Numbered from the stretch's first letter, positions 13,083 through 25,756 are shown. The stretch: DNA of 64,000 nt from Volvox africanus (GCA_030268105.1 BSDZ01000017.1:2336001-2400000); one strand, 5' to 3'. Made by a program: numbers and translations. Notes: generated by a model not told the origin, from the sequence alone.

Positions 13083-13556
13083 TTACACACGGAAGCCGAT
13101 TCGTGGCCGCGTTTCGCCCGTTCCAAGACACTTAAAGCAGCGGGCCAGAGTGGTGCCCTCACATGCCAGGCAATGCACCGGAGACGCGCCCTTAGGCAGC
13201 ACAAGCTGTCCCGGGTAGTTGACGCGACCAAGTCCAGCGCATGTGGGGCATTCAATGCGACCAACACCGCCGCATACCGTGCAAGCGGTTGGGCCCTTCA
13301 CGGCGGGCCTCCTCCACCCGTCTCCTTTGCTCGTCTGGATGGGCGTCTCGCTTTGGCGCTGTTTAGAATACACCATTAACGAGGTGCTTACCAGGCAGAC
13401 CAATGCACAAACGCTAGCCAGCGAGCTCGCGTCAACCGTCAAAAACGGTGTGCAGCCAAGACCTGCTCCACAGGCAATATTGCGCCTTACTACAACCGCA
13501 GGATGACGTGATACAAAATTGGAAGCTGATAGGGAACAGCTGAGGGTGACTTTCAT
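13083..13556 (-). CDS. DnaJ-type (CxxCxGxG) zinc-finger protein, intronless
   Basis: A 157-aa protein from a single exon. Four CxxC knuckles are visible: C92/C95 (CTVCGGVG), C103/C106 (CPTCAGLG), C129/C132 (CLACEG) and C140/C143 (CFKCLGTG). This is the cysteine-rich zinc domain of DnaJ without any J domain, as in plant and algal plastid proteins such as BSD2 and PSA2, which act as chaperones or redox helpers in chloroplast complex assembly. The N-terminus is rich in Ser, Val and Arg with few acidic residues, like a transit peptide, and residues 43-63 could form one membrane helix. Chloroplast location is therefore inferred. The third knuckle lacks the full GxG. The start is the only upstream ATG in frame. 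It is divergent from the homogentisate dioxygenase gene, with about 500 bp between the starts. The exact orthologue is not determined. Confidence 0.8.
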   Translation of the reverse strand: MKVTLSCSLSASNFVSRHPAVVVRRNIACGAGLGCTPFLTVDASSLASVCALVCLVSTSLMVYSKQRQSETPIQTSKGDGWRRPAVKGPTACTVCGGVGRIECPTCAGLGRVNYPGQLVLPKGASPVHCLACEGTTLARCFKCLGTGETRPRIGFRV

Positions 13557-14056
13557 CTCTTTCAGATGTCAACGGAGATGGACTCTTGGCAGACGTGTAC
13601 GTGATGTAAAATTCATGAAACAACTTCACATACGAACAAGGCAAAATTGCAGAGTATGCGGACCTGCAAATAGTGCAATGGCGCACAAAGGAAGCACTGC
13701 CGTACTTGTGATGCCCGTCCTACGTGGGGAGGCAGTTGCGACGAAGGCTTAATCATACGCGCGCTACACTCTGAAACCCCTGTATCTTACGCCATACACA
13801 TATTTCGTCTCATACAAAAGTGATTTTTGAAAAGTTGCAGTTTCGCGCGCCCTTTCCGTCTCGAAACCTTCACAGTAGCCCCAAGGTACCAACCTTTGCG
13901 ACTGTTACCGGACTCATAAAATCATTTCAGTGCTGATTAAGCCGCATTTGTGCATCACAATTTCTTCTGAGGGTTCGCTGCCTCATTGTTCCTCGGTAGC
14001 CCTAGTTAGGAAGTATAGTCCGCCGAGCCTTCAGGTCGTTCCGAAGCCGCGGTGTT

Positions 14057-17000
14057 ATGGCGGCCACGGCCGCGAGTACACAATTAAAATACCAGTCGGG
14101 ATTCGGAAATGAATTTTCCTCAGAGGCGTTGCCCGGCGCATTACCGGAGGGGCAGAATAACCCAAAGATTTGCCCCTACGGCCTCTACGGTACGTCCCGA
14201 CGAGAAGCTCGTTTTCTCCTTCACAGATAGACACCAGATCCTTTTGAGGCGATGGGCTGGTGGAACATCTGGGGTCAGGTGCCATGCGGTGGTTGGGGAA
14301 GCAAGCGCCAGGGCCCGGGACCGTTAAGAAACTCGCATCAGTCGGAAGCTACCAGGCTCTCAGGTATCGTGTCCATCCATTTTGGGCGCAACCACGTGTA
14401 GCAAGCAAATGGCAGCAGCGAAGCAGGCAGCAGCCGTTGGCTGGATGACCGGTCCTTCCCTTCTCCCAATGCCATGGCGAACGGAGGAAGGACAGGCCCA
14501 GCACGCTGCGTGCTAGGGAAATCGGGATCTACTATGAGGAATCTGGTGATCCCCGGCAGAGGCTATTTTCCCGCACGCCTCCACTTCTCATCGAACCTGG
14601 TGATAGCCCTTAGTCGCTTTGTTAGGCAACTGCCTTTGCCCGTTTGTCCTGTCTCCGCACATCCGTCTGACCCTGCTCCCTCGCTTCTATTCCATCAGCT
14701 CTCAGGCTGGACTGTCAGTGCGCTGCGTATAGTCGGGGCTGCCGAACAAGGCGGCGCAAAGCCTTGTTGGGGCCCGAATGAAGCGCCCGGCCCAGTTTGC
14801 CGCTGCCAAGAAAGTTGTATGCTTCCCTGCACCCTGTCCGGTGCAGTCTATCCGGTGCACTCTGTGCGCGCTCTTCCGTGCGCAGCTCTTTACCGTTCTG
14901 GTGATGCTGGCGCTCCTGCTTACCTCCTGCTTACCGTGAGTCCCCGCATCTGCATCTGCCGTTCTGCCACTTACCCGCAGCCGAGCAGCTCAGTGGAACG
15001 CACTTCACCGCACCGCGGGTCGCGAACCGTCGCTCCTGGCTCTACCGTATCCGCCCCTCCGTAACCCATGAGCCATTCCACCCGGTCAACTTTCCCAACG
15101 AGTCTCTTACCGCCGACTTCGCCGCCGGCACCGTGACTCCCAATCAGCTGCGCTGGAGGCCTTTCCCCATCCCTCCAGAGCCCGTTGACTGGGTGCGGGG
15201 CCTATTCACGTTGTGCGGCGCGGGGAGGTGAGAAGTCGCCTCTTTCCGGTGTACCGCAGAGAACTCGCACGTGTAGCTGGAGAGGCTGAGGAAGAGAGGG
15301 TAGGGAGCAGGGCAGAGAGGCAGTCGGGTACTTGAGGGTCGCACGTGTTCTAAGTTGCGAAGGGCGGAGGGACCGGGTGGTGAAGGCGGAGGGGCAGGGG
15401 AAACGATGCTCGTTGAGGATATCTTGCCCTCCCCCTCCTTTCACAAATAGCGATTGCCGTGACGGCACCTTATCTCCCACATCAATCCTCTGCACACGTG
15501 CGCTGCAGATGCCTACTGCGAGGCATGTGCCCGGGTTTCGGGTTGTTTGTCCTAGCCCCCCCTGCCCTTTCCCCGATGCCATTCTCAGGGCGAGCACCAA
15601 GGAAGGCTTCGCCATTCACGTATACGCCGCCAATCAATCAATGGACAACTCGGCACTGGCAAATGCGGACGGAGACTTCCTCATCGTCCCGCAGCAGGGT
15701 AGGGCGGGGGCAGGGCCGGGGAGGGGTGGATACGGCGTACACAGACACAGACACAGACACAGACACAGGCACATACTCATACACAGACACACAGGCACAT
15801 ACTCGTTATCTCTAATGATGATCATGTGTGTACACGATCATTATACGGCCGAGGAGCGAATGCGTGCGCGACAGCACCAAGGACCTACCCGCCGTGTCCG
15901 CAATTTGCGTACCCGCAGGTGCCTTGAGGCTGAAGACTGAGTTGGGTCTGCTGGACGTGGCGCCCGGGGAGATCGCGGTGATTCCCCGAGGGGTTCGGTT
16001 CGCAGTGGCGCTGCACAACGGGGCCGCCCGGGGCTACGTCCTGGAGGTATGTTGCACGGGATGCTGTAAGGTTATCCATGGTATGGCATATTCGACGTTG
16101 AGGCTGGCGTGAGGGAGAAACACCGAAGAACAGGGGGAGGAGGAGGGGGAGGGGGAAGACGAATAAACGCGACATAATAGCGCTATAGACGCTGCTATAA
16201 AGCATGACTAACCGCGATGGTGGAGGACGACGTCTAGCTCCGTCAATAAGGTAGAGAGGGGGGAGGAGGGAGAGAAGGAAGAGGAGGGGGGAGGACGAAG
16301 AGGAGGGGGGAGGAAGAAGAGGAGGGGGGAAGTAGGGAGAGGAGGAAGAGGAGGTGGGGGGGGAAAGGGAGAGGAAGCATAAAGTTAGCAGAGGTTGGGA
16401 AGGAGGAGTGGCGGTTGCTGTGGATGCGCTTGTAACCGGCTGCGGCTGCTGTCGACACGTTTGGCTGATTTCAGGTCCTGTTGCTCTGACTGACAATCTG
16501 TGCTGTGCTCTTCGCTGAAGTCCCTACCACCCTACCTCGGCTCCCAAGTCACGTACATCATCTTACAGGGAGTTTGCATGCGCGACTTACCACATTCCTA
16601 ATTAGGCGCTGATGCGCAGCGACATGGGTCTGTGCTCCAGAGCCTGGGGATGGAGAGTCCCGGTCTCATCCACACCAGGCGTCGCTTCTCGCGTGACCCC
16701 TGATCTGTTGCTTTCTTAGCACTTCATATGTACAATGTACCTCTCAAGGCGTAATGTTGTCTCATGCCGTACGCAGGTTTTCCAAGGCCACTTTGCGCTG
16801 CCGGACCTGGGGCCTATCGGTGCGTTCGGGACCTGGCATACCGGTGACATCAGGATGGAGGGCGGAAAGGCGAATAGACGAGGCTTTTAACCTCGTCACA
16901 AACTGTATGATCGAATTGATTGGTAGTCTGGTAGCAGGTTCCGGTAGACGCCTACGTCCGAGGTCGTTCTCTTCGCCATAGCGGAGTTGAGAAGGGGGCC

Positions 17001-20000
17001 TGAGCGGCAATGGATATCACCACATGCTTGACAGCTGGATGGGACCGTGTGCCTTGGCTGGGGGAGCGGCTAAGAGCCGGACCCGAGGGAGCTGTGCGCA
17101 AAGTATGCGAGTGGCCACGCTTGGCGGCAACGTCCCGCGCACTGTGGACGGTGCAAGGAAAGTGGAGCTCCTGTCACTCAGTCTGGGTGCCGCAGCATGG
17201 CCAAGAACCCGTGCTTTCGTGTTTCTGTTCGATTACACCTTCAATCCATTGCCCCAGCCCGCCTGACCCATCACCCGCCACCCTCGGTGCCACAGCGTTG
17301 AGTCTGACGGGTTAGTTGGCTGGATAGTTGGTAACCCAACCAACTAACCGCTCCACGTCTGAACTGCTCCCCCTCTCCCAGGTGCTAACGGCCTGGCTAA
17401 TCCCCGCGACTTCCTGCATCCCGTGGCCTGGTACGAGAATGTTGAGGGCTTGTCGTACAGTGTCCTGCACAAGCTGGAGGGGCACCTGTTCGTGGCGGCA
17501 CAGAGCTTTTCACCGTTCAATGTCGTGGCCTGGCACGGCAATTACGTGAGTCCCTACGCTGCTACAGCCGTGTGTTGCTGTTGTCGCTTCTGCTGCTCTG
17601 CAGGAGGCATGATGACGTTGTTGCCTAAACAAGGACTGTGAAGGAATTCATGATTTTTCGTAATCATACGCTTGATGCTTCTGAGGTAGAAGCATTTCCC
17701 TGTGCTGCTGCGGCAGTTGCCGTTGTCGTACGACCCTGCCCTTTGCCAGGCCTGATGCTTTGTAGATCTGGATCCCAGTGACGCGCCCTTCCTCCTCTTA
17801 CAGGTACCGTACAAGTACGACCTTGCCCGTTTCTGTCCTATGAACGCGGTCTCCTTCGATCACCCAGGTAAAGAGAGGAATGGGTTCGCAAGCAACTCCA
17901 ACGAATCCTAACGGATTTGGGACCTGGGGTGGTCACTTACGGAGGCGAAGTTGTGCAGGGGCGGGCGGGGCGGAGCGGGGCGGGGCGGGGCGGGGTGCGT
18001 CAAACCCCGGCCTCAGGTCGATACCCGCGGGGACCCGGGGGTAAAGAAGGCTTCAACGAGCTAGGCTTAGAAGAGTGAAAAAAACACAGTTGCAGCATTC
18101 AAGCACGGCGCGCATATGTAGCCTACCTTCGCAGCCGGCCGGCCAGCCGTGGGGAGCTTTGCCTCTTTACAACACTCGTACAGACTTGACGGATACAGAC
18201 TACGTCATCGTACGGCTGGCTTGTACAGTTGTTCAGCTTTTGAGAAGGGATTCGTGGCTTTGTCATCAGGGCTAGCCAGGTGCCTATTGGCCACTACCTG
18301 TGAAGGCCGCCACACAAGTGGGCCCTATGCACGACTCCCTCTGCATCCCTAACCCCCATACGCCTGTGGAGCACTATGACAGCTGTGACGGCTGCGGGAC
18401 CTCATTCCCATTGGGAGGTAACATTACTTCACCGCCATCATGGTTTGCTTCTGTTTCTCTCGCCTGGCAGATCCCTCGATCTTCACCGTGCTCACTGTCC
18501 CGTCGTACACTCCAGGTGGGCCATCACTGCATGCGTGGCTTGTGCCATAATGTTTCAAGTCACAAAGCACCTGCCCGATGTCCCTGGGCGTTGGTAGAGG
18601 CCGGATCGGGGACGGGGAGGGACCAGGGGGGCTTCCGGCCGCAATCTGGGGCCCTATGAGCACACCTCTCCTGGGCAAAACGGAGCGGAGTGGGGAAAGG
18701 CGCAGGGGAACACGCCAGGAGTGATGACACACCTCTCTCGGATTCCCTAGGCCCCGGATAGTGGCAATCGTCATGCTGTTAGCCCCCGCCGACGCTGCCA
18801 ATGCTGCTACTGCTGTTCCTGTTACTGATTCGGTTACTGCTGTTGCGATTGCCGTATGTTATTGTTGACACGCTCAGAGGCCCCGACTTCACGCCACGCG
18901 CACCTCCTGAATATTGTGCAGGCGCACCGCCAGCCGCCGACTTCGTGATCTTCCCTCCCCGATGGCTAGTGGCGGAACACACCTTCCGACCGCCGTACTA
19001 CCACCGCAACTGCGCATCCGAGGTGCGGTTACCGTGCCGTACGGTTCCGTTTTGTTCCACGTCGGATGTACATCGGATGAGTCGTACAACACTCGGCCGT
19101 TGTGCGCCAAATCTTCAAACTGTTGTCTTGCTGTTTGACTGGCCAGTACGTAGGAACAGGAAAAGAACTGCAAATCGGCTCGAGATACTGCATATCTTGC
19201 TCCTGATCCCGTCGCCGCGCTGCACATTCACGCGACTCCAATTGCTGCAATCGCATTCGCGGAAGACGTTGCCAATGTTGAACTTGCTGCCTCGCGCCCT
19301 AACGAGCACATGTACGATATCGCTATTGTAAACGCTCCCGGCCTCATTTCCGAACAGGGAGATCTGCAGTTTGCAACCCCGTCATTCACCCCTTTGCCGT
19401 GCCCCCCTCAATGCAATCCCTTCCTAGTGCCCCTGCTAGTGCCCCTGCTCGTATGTTTCCCCTGATAAGCTGGTACTGCTTCAGATGCCCCACTCCCACC
19501 CTTGCCCGGACGCAGCCCCTGATCGCAATGCCCGGTTATAAAAGACACCTCACCCTCCCAGGCGCCGGCAAACCGTGCCCATCCTGCCACTACCGCATAT
19601 CGGTGACCACCCATGGCCCACCTGCACCACAATTGGACTCGTTTAAGTTGTAAAAGTGTGCTCATCTTTTGCATTTGTTCATCTCCCCCATGGGTCTGTC
19701 TCTCACGCTCCCCGACCATCAGATGCATGTTTGTATGTGTGTGTGTTTCGGATCTGCACAGTTCATGGGCCTTATTAAAGGCCAGTACGAGGCCAAGCAA
19801 GACGGTGGGTTTCTGCCTGGCGGCGCCTCCCTCCATTTGTGTATGACCCCACACGGACCCGACACAGCAACATTCGAGAGGGCGGCAGGGAGGGCCGATC
19901 TCGCAGCCGCCGAGGGGCCCGCGCACCTGGGGCATGAGGTATGGCTGGGAAGCCCGTTGAAAGGGGGTGTGATGGCAACAACTGGGTGTGGGGCTCTGGG

Positions 20001-20807
20001 GAAAGCAAGCGAGCGGGTGACGTCCCCTCGGATATGGGCGTACAAATTGGGGTGAGCGTGGGCGCCGTTTGGCCGGAAGGCTGGATGTTAAGGACGATAT
20101 GGAGGTCGATTAACTTTGACAAGAGCATGCCTTAATGGAGAAGATTTTGAGTAATCTGGAAATATCTTCCCTTGGCCGACCGGGAGCTGCCAGAAAGAGT
20201 TGAGAGGATTGCGACAGGCGAATTGTGCTGGATCGCATCCAGCATTTCCAGCGCGCCAATCCACATCGCATCTCGAGAACCAATTTGCGCTGGATTGCTC
20301 GTAGGTGCTCGTGGACTGGGGTGATGGACCAGCGGGGCCCTGGATGGACCAGAGCGCACACAAACCGTTCGGGTATACAACCTGCCAGCAAGCAAAGACT
20401 GACCGTTGAGGAGCCAAACACCCCCATCCCACCCCTCATGGCCTCCGCGTTTGTTCCCAGCTTCCACTCTGGGCTGTCCCCTTGCCTGTCCGCCTGGCAT
20501 GTGGCTCTGCAAATCTGTCCTCCGTCCGCTGTTTCCCGCCTTACTACAGACCTTGGCCTTCATGTTCGAGACCACCGCCATACCCCGTATCACCCCCGCC
20601 GCGCTCAGCTGCCCCTGCGTTGACCGGGACTACTACAAGTGCTGGGTCGGTCTCAAGAGCCACTTCGACCCCACCTCGGGACCAAACGCGACGTCGTACC
20701 CGAAGGCACAGGAAGCAGGGGCTGCCAAGGCGATTGGCAGCACAGCAGCGGCTGACGGCACTGCCTATCTTGGCAGCGGCAGCCTCGGCACGATGCAGTC
20801 CTCATAA
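14057..20807 (+). CDS. HGD: Homogentisate 1,2-dioxygenase, 11 exons
   Basis: Opens the aromatic ring of homogentisate to maleylacetoacetate in tyrosine breakdown, using non-haem iron and O2; usually cytosolic. Exons: 14057-14189, 14981-15227, 15589-15698, 15919-16046, 16777-16819, 17382-17545, 17804-17867, 18471-18515, 18922-19022, 19762-19938, 20550-20807. The product is 489 aa, slightly longer than the usual 440-460 because of a low-complexity tail after LKSHFDP. Family landmarks are [70 protein letters not shown] and [19 protein letters not shown]. The iron ligands are H339, E345 and H376, matching human H335, E341 and H371. The start ATG is the only one in frame before YQSGFGNEF. Introns hold a CACAGA microsatellite, a purine tract and a G-rich block. 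Confidence 0.97.
15739..15795 (+). repeat. CACAGA-type microsatellite in HGD intron 3
   Basis: About five uninterrupted ACACAG hexamers are followed by degenerate copies and two CAGGCACATACTC words. The repeat lies between HGD exons 3 and 4, and its length is probably polymorphic. Confidence 0.9.
16126..16376 (+). repeat. Purine (GGA) tract in HGD intron 4
   Basis: Roughly 250 bp of GGA, GAA and GGGGA words, nearly all purine on the plus strand except for a mixed segment around 16160-16250. Such a polypurine-polypyrimidine run can form triplex (H-DNA) or slippage structures. It lies in an intron. Confidence 0.85.
17957..17996 (+). repeat. G-run block, potential G-quadruplex, in HGD intron 7
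   Basis: Repeated GGGGC units give at least six runs of three or four G within 40 bases, enough to fit a G-quadruplex pattern on the transcribed (RNA-like) strand of the HGD intron. Confidence 0.7.
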
Positions 20808-22729
20808 ACGGGTGATGTGCGACGGCAACGGCGGGTTACGGCAGAGGGAGCAATAGGGCGGATCTGAGTACGTGATGGCGATATCTTATGCGGGAGTTGA
20901 GTTGAGGTGAAGTGAGGTGGCGGTACGCAAGGATACGGAGAGGCCAAGCTCATCGCGCTGAGGTGCGATGGCGTCTGATGTGCTCGGATGCGGTCCGGCG
21001 AGGTACAGAAGGGGTTCCGCAGGGGAGGCCTGGCGGGCGCACCGGAGCATCCCCTTCCCTTCCCTCCCCTCCCACCCCGGGATAGGCTTGTGCTCTGTTT
21101 GGTCTATCCTGGCATGTAGCCTCGTAGCTTTGCTTTTTGAAAGTTGCGGAAAAGATTATTTTGCTTTTCGAGGAGGCTTCTTGTCCATGTCGGCCGAGGC
21201 GATACGCACTCGATATCCAGCTTGATGTCTTAAAGCAAGGACAAACGAGAAGGTCACTGGAAGGACCTTCTCACAGTCCATGGGAGTAAAGCAGGGAAAG
21301 GGTTCCACGCAACGTGGCCTTGCTAGAAATGGCGTATTTCGCAGTGTATTATAGCAGTATTGCAGTATTTTCTGGGGCCAGTGGTGTCGTGGGGGAGAGG
21401 GGGAGAAGGGGTTCAGGCTCCGGTCATCATGTATTCGTATGTAGCAACGAGTAGAAGACGTACGTAATGTATACATAATGTACAATACCCTTTGATATCC
21501 CGAAACAATCCATTGTTCTTGAGCCATCACAGACGCTGTGCACCGGGCTCGGCCCAGCCGTGGTTGCCCCACCTTGCGGTACAGGGTGTTGTACACTTAT
21601 TTTTATGGTTGAAGGCCTAATTAGGGCTCGAAGACAAATTTTATGTCGGTGATGTAAACCGTTGGCCAACTGTTTTGGTTGTTGAGGAGCATTTGCCGAG
21701 AGTCCTTGGCCGCTCGACTTCGGTCTCTGATAGCTAGTGCTGGGAGCTGTACCACCTCATGCCATTTGCGCAAGCACATGCCAGGTCTTGTGTCGAGCAT
21801 TATTCCTGTTCGTGGATTGACAGCCACAGGTTTTCCTGAACCCCAACCTGTGTGTTGTAAGGATTGGGGGTCGTAACATCCTGCATTTGAGTAACAAAGG
21901 GGAATCCGGATCTGGATCTGGATCTCCCAGTGACGTCGCAGCGTTCTTGGGCCCAGCTAGAGTCCATATCCACCATCCTACGACACCACACCCCTCAGCC
22001 GCCATTATCAGCCTGGCCTGTGCATTCTTCCAAGTTGCCAGGGACGCACACTCCAGCGGAGTCTTTTTTGTGTTCAAGACCTGGTGGGGTGGGTCGCGCT
22101 GCTGTGATCTGTCGGCGTCAAACTATGGTGCCCCCATGCGGGGGCATAGAAGCTCAGGAGACAGGGGTCAGTGCCTGTAAACGATGAGACTGCGGCTGCA
22201 ACAATGATGTTTAGTCGATAATCTGTACCTATCATTTGTACGTGCCAGGCATCGCTGCCTGCTGAGTCCAACACCTTCACAGTAGGATGCACCGTCGTCG
22301 ATCCGGCAATCTGCTATAGCTGCAGTGCCGCCATCCGGCGCCCATTGGAAGGCTAGAAACAACATACGCCTTGCGCATATTGTCACGTGGCCGACGCGAG
22401 GGCTCTTGAGGCGGCACATACAACGGCTAGTACGCCATGGACAGCTTACCATGATGCTGTTTATCGAATCGCCAGTGCTTAAGGCTGTAAAGTCGCTAAT
22501 CAACAAGAAGCTTGATGCGGTTACAACATGAACAACATTACTTTCAGCATCGTTAAATCCATGACCCGTACTTTGTGGGCTTAATGGGGCTTCTTGATCA
22601 CGCTCAAGTCCACGTATGTACATGTCCCCAGTTTGGGGTCATTGAGATGCTGGATATGGTACTTAGTTTCTGTCTGCTGTTCTCCCTGGTGACGCCCTGG
22701 GTTTTTCCACCTTCGGTTTCAACAGGGCA
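20808..22729. other. HGD 3' flank and gene-free stretch
   Basis: The first part must contain the HGD 3' UTR. The nearest clear TGTAA on the plus strand is around 21653, a long but possible 3' UTR for this group. No conserved protein was recognised in the remainder; open frames are short and without domains. Confidence 0.5.
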
Positions 22730-25040
22730 GGGAGCGAGACTATTGCTACGAGTGCACTAGCAGATGGCAACACAGAGACGGTAGCCAGCCTGCAGAAATT
22801 GCTGGAGCAGGAGGACTTTCTGATGATTAAGTTGGACAGCTGGAAGAACTGCCGTGGCCAGTCCATCTGTAGCGTGACCGTCACACTGGGCAGCAACCAC
22901 AGTACGTTCTTCCTGCACTGCATTGGCCCACCGGGACGTCAGCCACATCGCCACGCATCTGTCAGGTGAGGCAGGGGGAAAAGGAGGAGACGTTGAAGGG
23001 GAGGGCGGATGGTGAATATGATCATGCCATCTACCATCCTGAAGCCATATCTGAACGTTCCTGAATATGCAGAGACCCTGAAGGAGTACGTGGACGGACT
23101 GTGATGCAAAGCAGGTGGCGTGGATAGTTACTGACGACAACTCTGCAAGCTCACCAGGGAGCTGCTCAACACGATGCCTGGCTGTGAGCACATGCTCGAC
23201 ATGCGGTGCGTGTTGTATCACAAAGCTTGCTTTCATTATGTTATATAAGGATGGATTGTGTGTCTCTGCTGATTTTTAAACCGCTTGTGCACCTTCCCTG
23301 CGCCGTTCAAGCTGGTCATATCATGCAGTCGGTTATGCCGCGATAGGTATTCGCTGCGTCCCTGACCTAGTGCCAGAATGTTGTGTTGACCTGTGTGTCA
23401 TACATGGTCACCAATATCGTGCTGATTGCAGCCAAGGGGCTGGGCGTCTCTATAATCAATAGAGAAACTGTATCTGGCTAGGTGTCTGTCGTGAAAGACC
23501 GTCTGGAGCTCTTCACCAATGGGTCGGGACGCAACATGCGGCCATACTGAAGGAGCAGGGCTTCCCAAGTTGATGTGCACGGATCACAAAGCTGCTTTGC
23601 CGTTCTAAAATCCAGGGCATCATGGGCATCCAGTCGTGTAAGTAACCTCGATTCTGGGATAGCCAAATAAAATAATGTAGCCGTGGGTGTTGAACGTCAA
23701 CAATTGGCATGTCACCCTCCTTGTTAGTACGCATGAGAGCCTTTCTCAATTCCTGATCGCTCATTGTTGCCGTTCAGCCGATCCTGGCGGTCCACATCAT
23801 CACTGCCGTCAACATGTACGCAAGGGAGATGGACTCCATCACGTCCAGATGGCGCTATTCCTAGACCCACGGTACAACGGCCTGATTCGGCTAACACCAG
23901 GGTTGATGGAAGCCTTTCTGAATGAGGTACGCATGGTCGACGAGCTACAAGTCGCTGGGTGATAATGATAAGGATGTCTTTCCCGTCTGCCTCCTTATCC
24001 ACCTGGAACAGGGCATTCGGATCGTGCGGATTCTGCAGAAGCGCAGGGCGCTGGGCATGCCAGAGGCCACGGCCAAGGCTGCTGCTGCAGGAGCAGGGTT
24101 GTACGGGTACGGCTTTTACTTCTTCACGAAGGATTGCGTAAACAGCCTGGCCGGCGTGCAACAGTACTGGCTTATGCTATTGCCCAATCAATACCATACC
24201 TAAAGTCATCTCGGGCTTGTTCTACTCAGCGTCCCCCCTCACGCCGCTGGTGTGCAGCGTTATTTCAGCAACATGGATTGGAACCGGACCACAACCGGTT
24301 GTCAGAGGACAAGCTCGGCATGCCGGTGAAAATCCAAGCATTCAACAGGCAGACGCAACCCGAGGGTCCGCAGGCTGCTGTGCTCAAGGCAGGGAAATTG
24401 TCGGGATCGGCGCAAGAGGCCCGCAGGAGTGAACACTGGGGCCTTGAGGCGGAGCAGGGGACGCAGATGTGTGTAGAGCTGGCACATCCGGCACACTCTA
24501 ATACTATGGACGTGCGCCTCGTCAACCAGAGGTAGCAGCAGCAGCAGCAGCAGCAGAGCAGCAGGAACTACAGCACTGGCAGCTCATTAACGTTCCGAGT
24601 CCCGCAGCTGCACCACTTGTCCACGTCCCTCGGTCAGACGCTGGCGGCAACCCTTCCTGTCGCACACAGCTCCTCAGTCAATACTCCCCACGGCTGATGT
24701 CATGCAGGGCTGTTCGCTGGGGATGTACGGCTTTCCCCAGGCGGTTGCTCAGACCACAGCTCCTGGCATGGGCGCCGCCGAGTACCCCCAGGGGGACGTT
24801 GAGGCCGATGTGACTGGAATCCGCTATACCTGGAAGAGCACACCTATTTGCCCTAAAGAGGGAGCAGGATCAGGAGCGGCCACCTTTCATCCAGAAAGCG
24901 GCCATACTGGGGATGCAAACCGCAGAGATGGAGGCTGTCCACGCGCTGCTGCATGGCTTGTTCCCCTGGTTCAACTGTACGACGCACCCGCTGGAACTGA
25001 ACCCGGGCTGGAGAGGACTGTCGTTTGCCTTGCCGACTGA
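22730..25040 (+). pseudogene. Decayed hAT-like transposase relic
   Basis: Fragments in changing plus-strand frames follow the order of an hAT-superfamily transposase. They are LMIKLDSWKNCRGQSICSV (as in the 'sLDgWt..g.s' strand), then QVAWIVTDDNSAS (the 'vvTDNAsN' block), then LLNTMPGCEHMLDMRC (the 'GCaaH' block), and later MALFLDPRYNGLIRL (the 'a.fLDPRyk' block). Stops and frame changes interrupt every segment, for example near 23102, 23480 and 23550, so no functional protein is made. Terminal inverted repeats and target-site duplications were not identified. An alternative is an old domesticated gene with undetected introns, but intron borders do not resolve the frame changes. Ends are approximate. 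Confidence 0.42.
24534..24573 (+). repeat. CAG triplet repeat
   Basis: Six to seven perfect CAG triplets followed by interrupted copies, inside the transposase-like relic. No open frame maintains them. Confidence 0.85.
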
Positions 25041-25369
25041 ATCCGAAAAAAAGGCAAGAGTTTACTATTTTAACCAGTACTAAGAGCCACAAATCTCAAG
25101 CTGACTACTATCCACTAACAATGAAGATTTTGTGTTGCTAAAGGGGACTGCGAATTTCGTTTCAATAGTCTTGTGGGGGCTCGAAAACCGATGGGACAGA
25201 ATACACGAGCTAGTTGAAGTTTGGGCTTCGGTCCCACTGTATCAAGTACGATTATCCAAGCCTTTTAATTATCTGCCTTAGCTTCAAGAAGCCGAACGAC
25301 AAGGTTGCACATACGAATGACTGAAGATTGGACACACGCCCTTATAGGCAGCGATGAACGCTGGTATAA

Positions 25370-25466
25370 CAATACGGCTCAGGTGCGGTAGCGATGCTGG
25401 CGGGACAATACGGCTCAGGTGCGGTGGCGGCGCGGTGGCGGTGCTAGCGGAACAATACTGCTCAGG
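25370..25466 (+). repeat. Short direct repeats, CAATACGGCTCAGG units
   Basis: CAATACGGCTCAGGTGCGGT occurs at 25370-25389 and 25406-25425. A degenerate third copy, CAATACTGCTCAGG, lies at 25453-25466. They are separated by GGCGG-rich spacers. Confidence 0.85.
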
Positions 25467-25504
25467 ATGCCCCCAGTCGACGCCCCGTGCCGGCGGCCCC
25501 CTCC

Positions 25505-25756
25505 GCTCCGACGCCCCGACCTGCTCCGACGCCCCGCCCCGCGCCATTTCTTTTAATCGGCCGCTGTAACTGAAATTAAAATTTAGCTTCATTGAAAATA
25601 TAAGTATTATATCTTATTAAAAAATATTAGGATAAGACGTTTATTCCGAAAGCCTTTAAAACATTTGGTAACAAGGCTGACACTCAAATATTCCAACGCC
25701 CCGCCCTGCTTCGACGCCCCGCTCCGACGCCCCGCTCCGACGCCCCGCTCCGACCG
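25505..25756 (+). repeat. GCTCCGACGCCCC repeat blocks flanking an AT-rich core
   Basis: GCTCCGACGCCCCG occurs at 25505-25518 and 25523-25536. After about 150 bp of AT-rich DNA the same word returns several times at 25690-25756. The same GC-rich unit therefore brackets an AT-rich segment, as in a degenerate satellite or a small non-autonomous element. Confidence 0.75.

Noticed and set aside
14474..15064. 196-codon plus-strand frame
   Set aside because: Spans an HGD intron and exon 2 in the wrong frame; the spliced HGD model accounts for the coding part.
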